A DNA stretch of 64,000 bases. Source: an uncultured Oscillospiraceae bacterium. GTDB lineage: Bacteria; Bacillota; Clostridia; Oscillospirales; Oscillospiraceae. The notes beneath the pieces were generated by a model, which saw nothing but the letters and a program-made list of their open reading frames with translations, did not search any database and was not told the origin of the DNA. The translations under genes were made by a program, and so were the position numbers. This document shows, piece by piece, positions 23,776 to 31,880 of the stretch (position 1 is its first letter; every line of letters starts with the position of its first letter). The DNA is taken from NCBI GenBank assembly GCA_934597255.1, contig CAKTQV010000003.1, forward strand, positions 1 through 64,000, read 5' to 3'.

Positions 23776-24951
23776 TTATGTAATATTGGGCGTATTGAAC
23801 GGGTCGAGCCGGATATGGCCGCGCGCGAGCCGTGCGCCCTCGCTTTCGCTGTATATGACCACGGCGGGCAGATCGCGGCTGAGCAGGAAGGCGAAGCCCT
23901 CGTTGATGGAATACGCCCCCGTCCGTCCGAACGCCAGAAGGTCGCCGAGCGCAGGCTCCGGCATCGAAACGGCGCGCACGAGCACGTCGTTCGGCGTGCA
24001 CAGGCTCCCGCACAGGCACCAGTCCTCCGCCTCGCCCTGCGGCGCCATGAGATTGCGGATGGGCGGCACGGCCGTGCCCTTCATCTGGCCGTCGTAATTC
24101 ATCTGGTGCAGGCCGCCGTCCACGATGGCGTAGCGGAAGCCGCAGTTCGTCTTTTTATCCATCACCTTCGTGATATACCAGCCGCAGCTCGCCGAATAAA
24201 AGCGGCCCATCTCCACGGTCAGCTCAAACTTCTCCGCCATGGCGCGCAGCAGCGGCGCCGCCTCGGCCAGAAGCGCGCGCTCGGCCGCGTCCGGGTCGTC
24301 CCCGAAATAGTCGATCCAGAGCCCGGGGCCGTATTCCATGCGCTCGATCTTCAGCGCGCATTCGCGCTCGAGGCGCCCGGCCAGCGCCTCCATGCGCCCC
24401 AGCTCCCGGCCGATCAGCGTCGGCCGTTTTTTGAGCGTGCCGGAAAAATAATGCAGTCCGACCATATTCACATGCGGCCAGCGCGCGCGCCCGGCCGCCG
24501 CCCGGACGAGCTCCTCCTCGTCCATGCCGAACTGGTTGTCCGACGTCAGCCGCAGAAGCACGTCGGCCTGCTTGCCGGCGGCGGCTGCCGCCGCCTCGAT
24601 GTTGTCCAGATGTAGATAGCTCTCCACCGTGAACACCTCCACGCCGTCCTCCACGGCGCGGTCAACGCATTCGCGGGTTTTGTTGACGCCGGAGAAAACG
24701 ATGTGGGACAGATCGGCCCCCGCGTTCTCGCACACGGTCAGCTCGCCCGGCGAGCACACCTCCAGCGCCCCCAGCTCCGGCGGCAGGCAGGCCAGCAGGA
24801 AGGGGTTTGCTTTCATGGAATAGCAAAGGCGTATCCTCTCTCCCAGCGCTTCCTTCACCAGGCGCAGGCGCGCCGCGAATTCGTCCGCGTCGAATACATA
24901 CAGCGGCGTCCCATAGCGCTCCGCCAGCGCCAGCAGCTTTTCGTTATCCAT
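23776..24951 (-). CDS. PLP-dependent (aminoacyl-carrier?) decarboxylase, LysA/BtrK-like
   Basis: A 391-residue fold-type III decarboxylase related to diaminopimelate decarboxylase. The PLP lysine is Lys47 in YSMKANP. The phosphate/barrel motifs EVCSPGE and GLHYFSGT are present, and the catalytic cysteine sits in CGSLCTPNDVL. In an operon with an adenylating enzyme and a carrier protein, the closest known logic is BtrK, which decarboxylates glutamyl on the carrier BtrI in butirosin synthesis. Exosortase-associated decarboxylase/ligase pairs are another precedent. It lies nine bases after the adenylating enzyme gene, whose stop overlaps its SD (GAGGA). Lysine biosynthesis is less likely given the neighbours. 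Confidence 0.83.
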   Translation of the reverse strand: MDNEKLLALAERYGTPLYVFDADEFAARLRLVKEALGERIRLCYSMKANPFLLACLPPELGALEVCSPGELTVCENAGADLSHIVFSGVNKTRECVDRAVEDGVEVFTVESYLHLDNIEAAAAAAGKQADVLLRLTSDNQFGMDEEELVRAAAGRARWPHVNMVGLHYFSGTLKKRPTLIGRELGRMEALAGRLERECALKIERMEYGPGLWIDYFGDDPDAAERALLAEAAPLLRAMAEKFELTVEMGRFYSASCGWYITKVMDKKTNCGFRYAIVDGGLHQMNYDGQMKGTAVPPIRNLMAPQGEAEDWCLCGSLCTPNDVLVRAVSMPEPALGDLLAFGRTGAYSINEGFAFLLSRDLPAVVIYSESEGARLARGHIRLDPFNTPNIT

Positions 24952-24960
24952 TTTCCGTCC

Positions 24961-26442
24961 TCACAGTTTTGATTTCAGCAGCGCCCGGTCGATCTTCCCG
25001 TTGGGATTGAGCGGCAGCTCGTCCATAAGCACGAGCCGCTTCGGGAGCATGTAATCCGGCAGCGTGCCGCCGAGCGCCTCGTTGAGCTCGCGCAGCTTCA
25101 GCTCCGGCCGCGTCGTGCTCAGAAACACGGTGATGCGTTCGCGCGCCGCGTCGTACAGGCAGCAGCAGCGCACAACGAAATCCAGCGCGCTCACGGCGGC
25201 CTCGATCTCGCCGAGCTCGATGCGGTAGCCCTTGTATTTGATCATGCCGTCGTCCCGCGAGAGATAAACCAGCTTTCCGTCGCTGTCGCGCCGGGCCATA
25301 TCGCCCGTGCGCAGCACGCGGCGCTTCCGGCCGTCGATCTCCGCCGTACAGAACACCGCGGCCGTTTTTTCGGGATTGCCTATGTATTCGTCGGCCAGCG
25401 CCGCCGACTCGATCATGATCTCGCCCTGCTCTCCGCCGTCGATCACGCCGTCATGGCCGAGATAGACCCGGCAGTTGGGAAGCGGCCTTCCGATGGGCAG
25501 CGGGTCGGGAACCGGCTCCCCCTTCGGCAGCCGGTAATAGCAGGCGATGCCGGCGATCTCGCTCGAGCCGTAAAGGTTCACGTAGTCGGCGTCCGGCACG
25601 GCCTCGCGCCAGCCGGCCAGATCCCGGGCGGGAAACACCTCGCCTACGAAATACACGCGCCGCAGATACAGCGGCTTCACGTCCCGGAACGTGCGCAGCC
25701 GCGCCACGATCGCCAGCGCCGACGGCACCCAGGACACGAAGGTTATCTTCTTCTCGTTCAGATATTCCACCAGCTGCACCGGGAAGGAGAACAGCCGGGT
25801 CGGAATGATCTCCAGCGTCGCGCCGGCGGCCAGCATCAGATACAGATCCTTGGCCGAGGCGTCCGCTGAAAACGGTGACTGGTTGCCGATGACCTCGTCG
25901 GCCGTGAAGCCGAATTCCCTGACATAGGCCTCGATGAAATCGACCTGCGCGCCGTGGCTTTTCCGGATGCCCTTGGGCGCGCCGGTGGAGCCGGAGGTGT
26001 AGATCAGATACAGGGTGTCGCGCCCGTCGATCGCCGCCTCGGGCCGCTCCGCGCAACCGGGCGTGCTCTTGTGGCTGTACAGCATATACTCGCAGCCCAG
26101 ATCCGCGCCGTCGTACTCCGTGCCGTCCATGCCGATCACGATGCGCGCGCCGGCGTCGGCCAGTATCTTGTGGTTTTTGTCCGCCGGCACCGTCGGGTTG
26201 AGCGGCACATAGCAGCAGCCGGCGGCCGCCGCGCCGAGCATGGCGCAGATCACGTCCACCGTCCGCCCGGCATACACGCCGACCGGCTCGCGCGCACAGC
26301 CCCGCTCCAGCAGCCGCCGCGCCACGGCGTAGACCTGCTCGCGCAGCTGCGCGAAGCTCAGCTCGTCCGCGCCGTCCCGCACGGCGGGCTTGTCCGGCCG
26401 GGCCGCGGCCTGCGCGTCCAGATAATCAATGACGTTTTTCGT
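24961..26442 (-). CDS. Amino-acid adenylating enzyme (DltA-like A domain), apparent ACG start
   Basis: A stand-alone adenylation enzyme of 493 residues if started at ACG 26442. Core motifs are clear: LIYTSGSTGAPKG (A3), NLYGSSE (A5), RTGDMARR (A7), KYKGYRIELGEIE (A8) and NPNGKIDR with the catalytic lysine (A10). It would activate an amino or carboxylic acid with ATP and load the carrier at 22905. Homology reaches upstream of GTG 26382, with NVIDYLDAQAAARPDKPAV typical of A-domain N-termini. In that extension the only codon at proper distance from the SD AGGAG (26456..26452) is ACG at 26442..26440, with an in-frame TGA just before. Translation would read M-K-N-V, suggesting a changed ATG. Substrate is unknown. 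Confidence 0.85.
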   Translation of the reverse strand, partial: TKNVIDYLDAQAAARPDKPAVRDGADELSFAQLREQVYAVARRLLERGCAREPVGVYAGRTVDVICAMLGAAAAGCCYVPLNPTVPADKNHKILADAGARIVIGMDGTEYDGADLGCEYMLYSHKSTPGCAERPEAAIDGRDTLYLIYTSGSTGAPKGIRKSHGAQVDFIEAYVREFGFTADEVIGNQSPFSADASAKDLYLMLAAGATLEIIPTRLFSFPVQLVEYLNEKKITFVSWVPSALAIVARLRTFRDVKPLYLRRVYFVGEVFPARDLAGWREAVPDADYVNLYGSSEIAGIACYYRLPKGEPVPDPLPIGRPLPNCRVYLGHDGVIDGGEQGEIMIESAALADEYIGNPEKTAAVFCTAEIDGRKRRVLRTGDMARRDSDGKLVYLSRDDGMIKYKGYRIELGEIEAAVSALDFVVRCCCLYDAARERITVFLSTTRPELKLRELNEALGGTLPDYMLPKRLVLMDELPLNPNGKIDRALLKSKL

Positions 26443-26456
26443 TTTCTTTCACTCCT

Positions 26457-26512
26457 CATGACGGCGTCCGGCCGTCATGCTGTATTATGGTTGAATCTGC
26501 CTTCAAAGTCAA
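26457..26512 (-). promoter_or_regulatory. Promoter and 5'-end hairpin of the adenylation operon
   Basis: On the minus strand, TTGACT (26512..26507), 17-base spacer, CATAAT (26489..26484). The predicted start falls near 26477. The message therefore begins inside or at a 9-bp hairpin (CATGACGGC at 26479..26471 pairing with GCCGTCATG at 26465..26457, GC-rich 5-base loop) that abuts the SD directly. Such a 5'-terminal stem can stabilise mRNA or limit ribosome access. Confidence 0.7.
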
Positions 26513-26592
26513 GAAGCTATCCGCATTTTGTTAAAGAATAAACCGTTCCGTTGTTTTTCACAGCCATTCGGAAGCATTCCTTAAAATATTAG

Positions 26593-26665
26593 TTGAAAAA
26601 AAATAGAAAAAGGCTTATTCTATAAAGTACCTGTCCCATCGGGCGGGCCGGCAGTCCTCTGCCGG
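26593..26665 (+). promoter_or_regulatory. Promoter and leader hairpin of the MBOAT/SGNH operon
   Basis: TTGAAA (26593-26598), 17-base spacer, TATTCT (26616-26621). The leader carries CCGGCAG (26648-26654) paired with CTGCCGG (26659-26665). The promoter is divergent from that of the adenylation operon, about 80 bases away. Confidence 0.5.
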
Positions 26666-26694
26666 AACAGACGCAAAGAGAGGTATCAGCCACT

Positions 26695-28497
26695 GTGAAA
26701 AAGCGTTTTATCATTCTGCTGCTGGCGCTCGCGCTGGTTCTGCAGGGCGGCTGCTCCGTCACGCTCAGCACCGGCGAGCCGAAGGAATATGTCTTTGACA
26801 TCGTTTACGACGGCACGCAGGGCAACGCCTGGTCGGAAAGCAAGGACGGCTACTATGCCGAAGGCACATCCATCACGGCCCACGCCGTAGGCGCCAAGGA
26901 AAACGATTTCATGTGCTGGAGCATCGGCGGCTATCTGGCCGACGGCGGCACGGACATCAGCCACGACGCCGACTTTACCTTCGCGCTTTCCGGGGACACA
27001 TGGCTGTACGCCAACTTCAAAAGCGAGGATCTGGCCATCGTCCGCTATCACGCGAACGGCGGCACCGTGACGGCCACCGGCGAAGACGTGTACGAGCAGC
27101 AGTTCTCGCTGGAATACTATCTCTACCCCAACACACTGGCCAGCATGGACTATTTCCAGCGCGACGGCTACACGCTCGTCAGCTACAACACCATGCCCGA
27201 CGGCAGCGGCGAAGCCTTCAATCTCGGCGGCAAGGTGCTCATGGAGACGAACGGCATCATCGACCTGTACTGCATCTGGGTCCGCCAGACGGACGCCTCC
27301 GCCTTTGATTTCGAGCGCGACGACACGCTGGAGGGCTGGTTCGTCACCGGCTACAGCGGCCACGACGAGACGGTCTGTCTGCCGGACAGCTACAAGGGCG
27401 AGCCGGTGCTCGGCATCGCGAGCGGCGCGCTGGACGGCGCGGATATGAAAACGCTCGTCGTTCCCGACGGCGTGCAGTATGTGCGCGACGGCGCCTGCAC
27501 GAACTGCCCCGCGCTGGAGAGCCTTTATCTGTTCGACTCGCTCACCTACATAGCGGACGCCTCCTTCGACGGATGCGACGCGCTGAAGACCTATTATTTC
27601 AACGCGGCCACGCCTCCGCGCTTCACCACCTGGTTCAATAACCACACCAAAAAGATCGAGGTCCTGTGCTATTCCTCGCGCCACGCGGAAAACCCGCGCA
27701 TCATCTGCGTCGGCGGCTCCTCCACCACCTATGCCGTGGACTGCGAGCATATGGAGGAATGCCTTGACGGGGACTGGACGGTCATCAATTTCGGCACCAA
27801 CGGAGCGAATCTGTGGAACATGACCGCCTGGTGGGTCATGCGCTATCTCAACGAGGGCGACGTCGTTCTCCAGCTTCCGGAATACTCCGCCTGGCAGCTC
27901 GGCGGCGTGATCTGCCGGTGGGAGACTTTCCGCTCCTTTGAAGGCTGCTACAACGTGTTCAGCTGGGTGGACGGGCGGTATTTCTACGATCTGCTCGACT
28001 GCTTCTGCGAATTCCTCAACGCCCGCCGGGACATGGACCCGATGAGCTACGAGGACTATCGCTGCACGCTCGCGCCGAACGGCTATTATAACGATCAGGG
28101 CACGCTCAACGTCCACGTCCGCGGCAGCGACGCCGACTTCTGGGGCGGACGCACCATCACCATCTGCGGCGAATACCTTTACGAATACATGGTCAACTAC
28201 TGCAACTACACCTACGACGCCATCCGCGCACGCGGCGGTACGGCGCTGATGAGCTGGACGCCGCTGAACATCAACGCCATGCTCTACAAGCCCGACTCGC
28301 AGGAGATCAACGATTTCCAGAGCTACATCGAGGACAATCTCGACCTTCCCATCATCTCCGACATCCACGATTATTTCTACACCGGCGACCATTTCTTCGA
28401 CGACGATTATCATCTTTCCTATACCTCCCGTCTCGGCTATACCGAGCAGATCGCCACAGATCTCAACGCCTATTTCGCAGGCGAGTCCGGAGAATAA
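26695..28497 (+). CDS. Lipoprotein with InlB-like repeats, LRR_5 and a C-terminal SGNH-type domain
   Basis: A 600-residue exported lipoprotein starting at GTG 26695 (SD AGAGAGGT). The signal sequence ends in the lipobox LQGGC, so Cys20 would be lipidated. The N-terminal part holds InlB B-repeat-like segments (NGGTVTATGEDVYEQ near 120). LRR_5 repeats follow at about 225-310. The C-terminal third is SGNH-like: the block I motif VGGSSTTYAVD is near residue 340 and a D-x-x-H-like DDDYHLS near 570. These match the DltD/AlgX-type accessory proteins of MBOAT systems. It is the first gene of the operon and probably acts outside the membrane on the acyl acceptor polymer. Confidence 0.75.
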   Translation: MKKRFIILLLALALVLQGGCSVTLSTGEPKEYVFDIVYDGTQGNAWSESKDGYYAEGTSITAHAVGAKENDFMCWSIGGYLADGGTDISHDADFTFALSGDTWLYANFKSEDLAIVRYHANGGTVTATGEDVYEQQFSLEYYLYPNTLASMDYFQRDGYTLVSYNTMPDGSGEAFNLGGKVLMETNGIIDLYCIWVRQTDASAFDFERDDTLEGWFVTGYSGHDETVCLPDSYKGEPVLGIASGALDGADMKTLVVPDGVQYVRDGACTNCPALESLYLFDSLTYIADASFDGCDALKTYYFNAATPPRFTTWFNNHTKKIEVLCYSSRHAENPRIICVGGSSTTYAVDCEHMEECLDGDWTVINFGTNGANLWNMTAWWVMRYLNEGDVVLQLPEYSAWQLGGVICRWETFRSFEGCYNVFSWVDGRYFYDLLDCFCEFLNARRDMDPMSYEDYRCTLAPNGYYNDQGTLNVHVRGSDADFWGGRTITICGEYLYEYMVNYCNYTYDAIRARGGTALMSWTPLNINAMLYKPDSQEINDFQSYIEDNLDLPIISDIHDYFYTGDHFFDDDYHLSYTSRLGYTEQIATDLNAYFAGESGE

Positions 28498-28521
28498 AAA
28501 TACAAACAAACGGAGGGTGCA

Positions 28522-28758
28522 ATGTCTCCTGTTGCGACATTTCTGATCCTGTGCGGCGTATCCGCCGCGCTGCTGGCGGCGGCAAGCTTTCTGCCGCGGC
28601 CCTGGGCGCTCGTCGGCGCCGTTTTGCTGCTGGTCTGGCTGGCTGCGGCGCTGCCCGTGATGTACTTCTGCATGCTCGGGGAAAAATACGTGCTTCTGTT
28701 TTATCTGATCTCGGGCGCCTGCGGGCTTCTGTTCCGGCTGGGAGGTGAAAGGAAATGA
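28522..28758 (+). CDS. Small membrane protein between lipoprotein and MBOAT genes
   Basis: A 78-residue hydrophobic protein with two or three transmembrane helices (ATFLILCGVSAALLAAASFL; LVGAVLLLVWLAAALPVMYF; VLLFYLISGACGLLF). It follows GGAGG by five bases and its stop overlaps the MBOAT ATG by four, so the two are coupled. It has no recognisable family. Dlt operons also carry a short membrane protein (DltX) needed for D-alanylation; the position suggests an analogous partner of the MBOAT, though it is longer than DltX and I see no sequence match. Confidence 0.75.
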   Translation: MSPVATFLILCGVSAALLAAASFLPRPWALVGAVLLLVWLAAALPVMYFCMLGEKYVLLFYLISGACGLLFRLGGERK

Positions 28759-30266
28759 CGTTCAATTCCCTGTCCTTTCTGATCTTCTTCCCCGTCGTCA
28801 CCGTTCTGTATTTCCTGCTTCCGCAGCGCTGGCGCTGGGTGTGGCTGCTTGCGGCCAGCTACTATTTCTACATGAGCTGGAACCCGGCGCTCGTGTTCCT
28901 GATCCTGTTCACGACGCTGGTATCCTACTGGGCCGGCATCCGCATCGAGGCGACGCAGGATAAAAAGCAGCGGCACGCCTATCTGCTCATAACGCTGATT
29001 GCCAGTCTCGGCGTGCTGTTTTTCTTCAAGTATTTCAACTTCCTCTCCCTGTCGGTCACGGGGCTGCTGCGGGCGTTTTCGCTGGATGTGGACGATCTGG
29101 TCCTCAAGCTTATCCTGCCGGTCGGCATCAGCTTCTACACCTTCCAGACGCTCTCTTACGTCATCGACGTTTACCACGGCACGATCCCGGCCGAGCGTCA
29201 TTTCGGCTATTACGCGCTGTTCGTCTCCTTCTTCCCGCAGCTGGTCGCCGGCCCCATCGAGCGGCCGGAGAATCTGCTGCCGCAGCTGCGCGCCGAGCAT
29301 AAATTCAACCGGGACGATTTCTACGTCGGCGTCAAGCGCATGCTGTGCGGCTTTTTCAAAAAGGTCGTCGTGGCCGACGGTCTGGCCGGCTTTGTAAACG
29401 CCGTTTACAACGACAATCCCGGCGCCTCCGCCCCGGCCGTCATCCTGGCCACGTTCCTGTTCACCTTCCAGGTCTACTGCGACTTCTCCGGCTACACCGA
29501 CATCGCCGTCGGCGCGGGGCGCATCATGGGCATCCGCCTGATGCAGAACTTCCGCCTCCCCTTCACGGCGCGCAGCATCCATGAATTCTGGGAACGCTGG
29601 CACATCAGCCTGACGAGCTGGTTCCGCGATTACGTGTTCTATCCCATCGCCACGAACAAAAAGCTCAGCCGCCGCGCGCGGGACTGGGGCAAGCGCACCG
29701 GCCGCCGCAGCCTCGGCGCGATGATCCCGCAGTGTCTGGCCCTGTTCGTCACGTTCCTGCTGTCCGGCCTGTGGCACGGCGCGGCCTGGACCTTCGTCCT
29801 CTGGGGCGCGATACACGGCGTGTATCAGGTCATCGAGCGCCTGACGGACAAGGGCCGCAAAAAATTCTGGACCAGGCTGCACGTCAACATGGACTCCCGG
29901 GGCTTTGCCCTCTGGCAGCGGATCGTCACGTTCCTGCTGTGCAACTTCGCGCTCATCTTCTTCCGCGCGAACTCCGTCGCCGATCTCGGCACGCTTCTCG
30001 GAAGCCTGTTCACCAACTGGCGCTTCACCGGCGTGCTCGCCGAGCTGAATATGACAGGAAGGGACGTGCTCATCGTGCTGACGTCGCTTCTGATGATGAG
30101 CCTGCTCGACCGGCTGTTCATTCAGGACTGGCCCATGCGGCAGCCGAACGGCGGTCTGCTCGTCAAGGGCGAGGGCTGCGCGCTGCTGGTCATGTGCATC
30201 GTGTGCGCGTGGATCATGCTTCTCGCCGGCGACGGCGCGGCGGCGTTCATCTACTTCCAGTTTTAA
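28755..30266 (+). CDS. MBOAT-family O-acyltransferase (AlgI/DltB type)
   Basis: A 503-residue polytopic membrane acyltransferase. MTFNSLSFLIFFPVVTVLYF is the usual start of AlgI-like MBOATs. IHEFWERWHISLTSWFRDYV and GLWHGAAWTFVLWGAIHG contain the conserved motifs; His341 of LWHG is the presumed catalytic residue. These proteins move acyl groups from a cytoplasmic carrier thioester across the membrane to extracellular polysaccharide or teichoic acid. With a carrier protein and adenylating enzyme encoded divergently next door, the donor may be an aminoacyl-carrier as in Dlt. Flanked by two SGNH-LRR proteins. Confidence 0.9.
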   Translation: MTFNSLSFLIFFPVVTVLYFLLPQRWRWVWLLAASYYFYMSWNPALVFLILFTTLVSYWAGIRIEATQDKKQRHAYLLITLIASLGVLFFFKYFNFLSLSVTGLLRAFSLDVDDLVLKLILPVGISFYTFQTLSYVIDVYHGTIPAERHFGYYALFVSFFPQLVAGPIERPENLLPQLRAEHKFNRDDFYVGVKRMLCGFFKKVVVADGLAGFVNAVYNDNPGASAPAVILATFLFTFQVYCDFSGYTDIAVGAGRIMGIRLMQNFRLPFTARSIHEFWERWHISLTSWFRDYVFYPIATNKKLSRRARDWGKRTGRRSLGAMIPQCLALFVTFLLSGLWHGAAWTFVLWGAIHGVYQVIERLTDKGRKKFWTRLHVNMDSRGFALWQRIVTFLLCNFALIFFRANSVADLGTLLGSLFTNWRFTGVLAELNMTGRDVLIVLTSLLMMSLLDRLFIQDWPMRQPNGGLLVKGEGCALLVMCIVCAWIMLLAGDGAAAFIYFQF

Positions 30267-30278
30267 GGGGGCAAACGC

Positions 30279-31808
30279 ATGAAACAGACAATCCGCATCA
30301 TCGTTGCCCTCGCGCTGGCGCTCGTGCTCGGAATAACGGTCATCGTCGCCGCCGTGCTCATCATGCCGGAGCGCTTTGACGAGGTATATTTCGGCGAAAT
30401 GGCCGACAAATACGAGCGGCTGCGCACGGTGGAGGGCGAAAAGGTCGTCATCATCGGCGGCAGCAGCGTGGCCTTCGGCGTCAACTCCGAGAGGATGGAG
30501 CGCTATCTCGGCAGGCCGGTCGTGAACTTCGGCCTGTACGGCCCGCTCGGCACGACCATCATGCTCGATCTGACCCGCGGCCATATCCACGAGGGCGACA
30601 TCGTCGTCATCGCCGCCGAGCCGGATCACCAGACCATGTCCATGACCTTCAACGGCGAGGGCTTCTGGCAGTGCTGCGACTCCGACTTCACCATGCTGTT
30701 CAAGCTGCGCGGCGACAAGATCGGCCAGATGCTCGGCTCGTTCTGGATCTACGCGCAGAAAAAGCTCAACTTCTACCGCTACGGCAAGGCGCAGCCCAAC
30801 GACGTCTACAGCCACAGCTCCTTCAACGAGCGCGGCGACATGGTGTTCCGCCGCAACGACGTGGACATGGACGACTGGTTCGACGACGAGGTGCTCATCG
30901 ATCTCGACCCGTCCATCATCGACGACGAGTTCATCGACTATGTCAACGACTATGTCGCCTACTGCCGGCGGCAGGGCGCGACCGTTTACTGGTCGTATCC
31001 GCCGATGAACATTCTCGCCGTGCAGCAGGATTACGAGGAGCGGCTGGTCTATGCCACTTACCTGCGCGAGCATCTCGACTGCGAGGTCATCTCCAATCTG
31101 GACGACTACATCCTCTGGCCCGGCTATTTCTACGACACGAACTACCACGTCAACACCCGCGGCATGTCCGTGCATACGGCGAATCTGACGCAGGATCTGG
31201 TCAACATGATCGGCGGCGGCGAGCGGGTCGATATGACGCTGGACGCGCCGCTCACCCGCCCCGGCGGCACCTCCCTGGAGCCGTCCTACGACCCGAGCGG
31301 AGAGCCGAGCGGCGATCCCCCCGCCCAGACCGGGGAGGAGACGGAGGAAACGACCGAGGCCGTCGAGGCCACGCCCGTCCCCGTGGAAAATGGCTCGAGC
31401 GCCGACGCGGCGTACTTCCTCACGGAGATCTGCGACACGGGTCTGCGCATCACCGGCGTGACGGAGGAGGGCAAGGCGCGCAAGGAGCTGGAGGTTCCCT
31501 GGGAGATCGGCGGAACGACCGTCACGGAGCTTGGTGAGGGCAGCTTTGACGGCTGCGCCAAGCTGACGACCATTACCATCCAGTCGAACATCACGCGCAT
31601 CGTCATGGGCGCGTTTGACGGCGCCCCGGCGCTGACCGGCATCTACATCGATGCCGAGGGACAGAACGTCCTCATCCCCGGCAAGGACCTGTTCGACAAC
31701 GTCCCCACGCGCTGCAAGGTGTATGTCTCCCGCCAGCATTACGGTTCGTTCATCGCGGACTATTTCTGGGGCAACTATAACGACCGCATCAAGATATCCG
31801 ACAAATAA
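30279..31808 (+). CDS. Membrane-anchored SGNH-type protein with C-terminal LRR_5 domain
   Basis: A 509-residue protein. One N-terminal transmembrane helix (about 6-26) serves as signal-anchor. The SGNH-like domain follows, with block I IIGGSSVAFGVNSERM near residues 57-71 and DTNYHVN (His near 290) as the D-x-x-H block. It is of the DltD/DUF1574 kind that assists MBOATs. A Pro/Glu/Thr-rich linker (about 325-375) leads to an LRR_5 domain (about 390-480, LTTITIQSNITRIVMGAF). It begins 12 bases after the MBOAT gene and the operon ends in a strong terminator. The domain order is the reverse of the lipoprotein at 26695-28497. Confidence 0.78.
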   Translation: MKQTIRIIVALALALVLGITVIVAAVLIMPERFDEVYFGEMADKYERLRTVEGEKVVIIGGSSVAFGVNSERMERYLGRPVVNFGLYGPLGTTIMLDLTRGHIHEGDIVVIAAEPDHQTMSMTFNGEGFWQCCDSDFTMLFKLRGDKIGQMLGSFWIYAQKKLNFYRYGKAQPNDVYSHSSFNERGDMVFRRNDVDMDDWFDDEVLIDLDPSIIDDEFIDYVNDYVAYCRRQGATVYWSYPPMNILAVQQDYEERLVYATYLREHLDCEVISNLDDYILWPGYFYDTNYHVNTRGMSVHTANLTQDLVNMIGGGERVDMTLDAPLTRPGGTSLEPSYDPSGEPSGDPPAQTGEETEETTEAVEATPVPVENGSSADAAYFLTEICDTGLRITGVTEEGKARKELEVPWEIGGTTVTELGEGSFDGCAKLTTITIQSNITRIVMGAFDGAPALTGIYIDAEGQNVLIPGKDLFDNVPTRCKVYVSRQHYGSFIADYFWGNYNDRIKISDK

Positions 31809-31823
31809 CGGAATAAACAAAAC

Positions 31824-31864
31824 GGGCGTCCCGGAAGGCAAAGCCTTCCGGGACGCCTTTCTCT
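31824..31864 (+). terminator. Terminator of the MBOAT/SGNH operon
   Basis: A 15-bp perfect stem (31825-31839 with 31843-31857) with an AAA loop, followed by TTTCT. The A-rich left flank may also terminate the convergent murI transcript. Confidence 0.85.
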
Positions 31865-31880
31865 GTCCGCCGCAGGGCGG

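Noticed and set aside
24961..26382. GTG at 26382 as the start of the adenylating enzyme
   Set aside because: It would remove about 20 residues that match A-domain N-termini and it has no SD; the ACG with a good SD is the better, if unusual, candidate.
26666..26694. GACGCAAAG in the leader of the lipoprotein gene, resembling part of a cyclic di-GMP-I riboswitch
   Set aside because: Only this short motif matches; the second helix, the tetraloop-receptor parts and enough sequence before the start codon are missing.
28701..31841. A 1046-residue minus-strand frame over the MBOAT and SGNH genes
   Set aside because: Antisense to clearly homologous proteins; composition is shadow-like.
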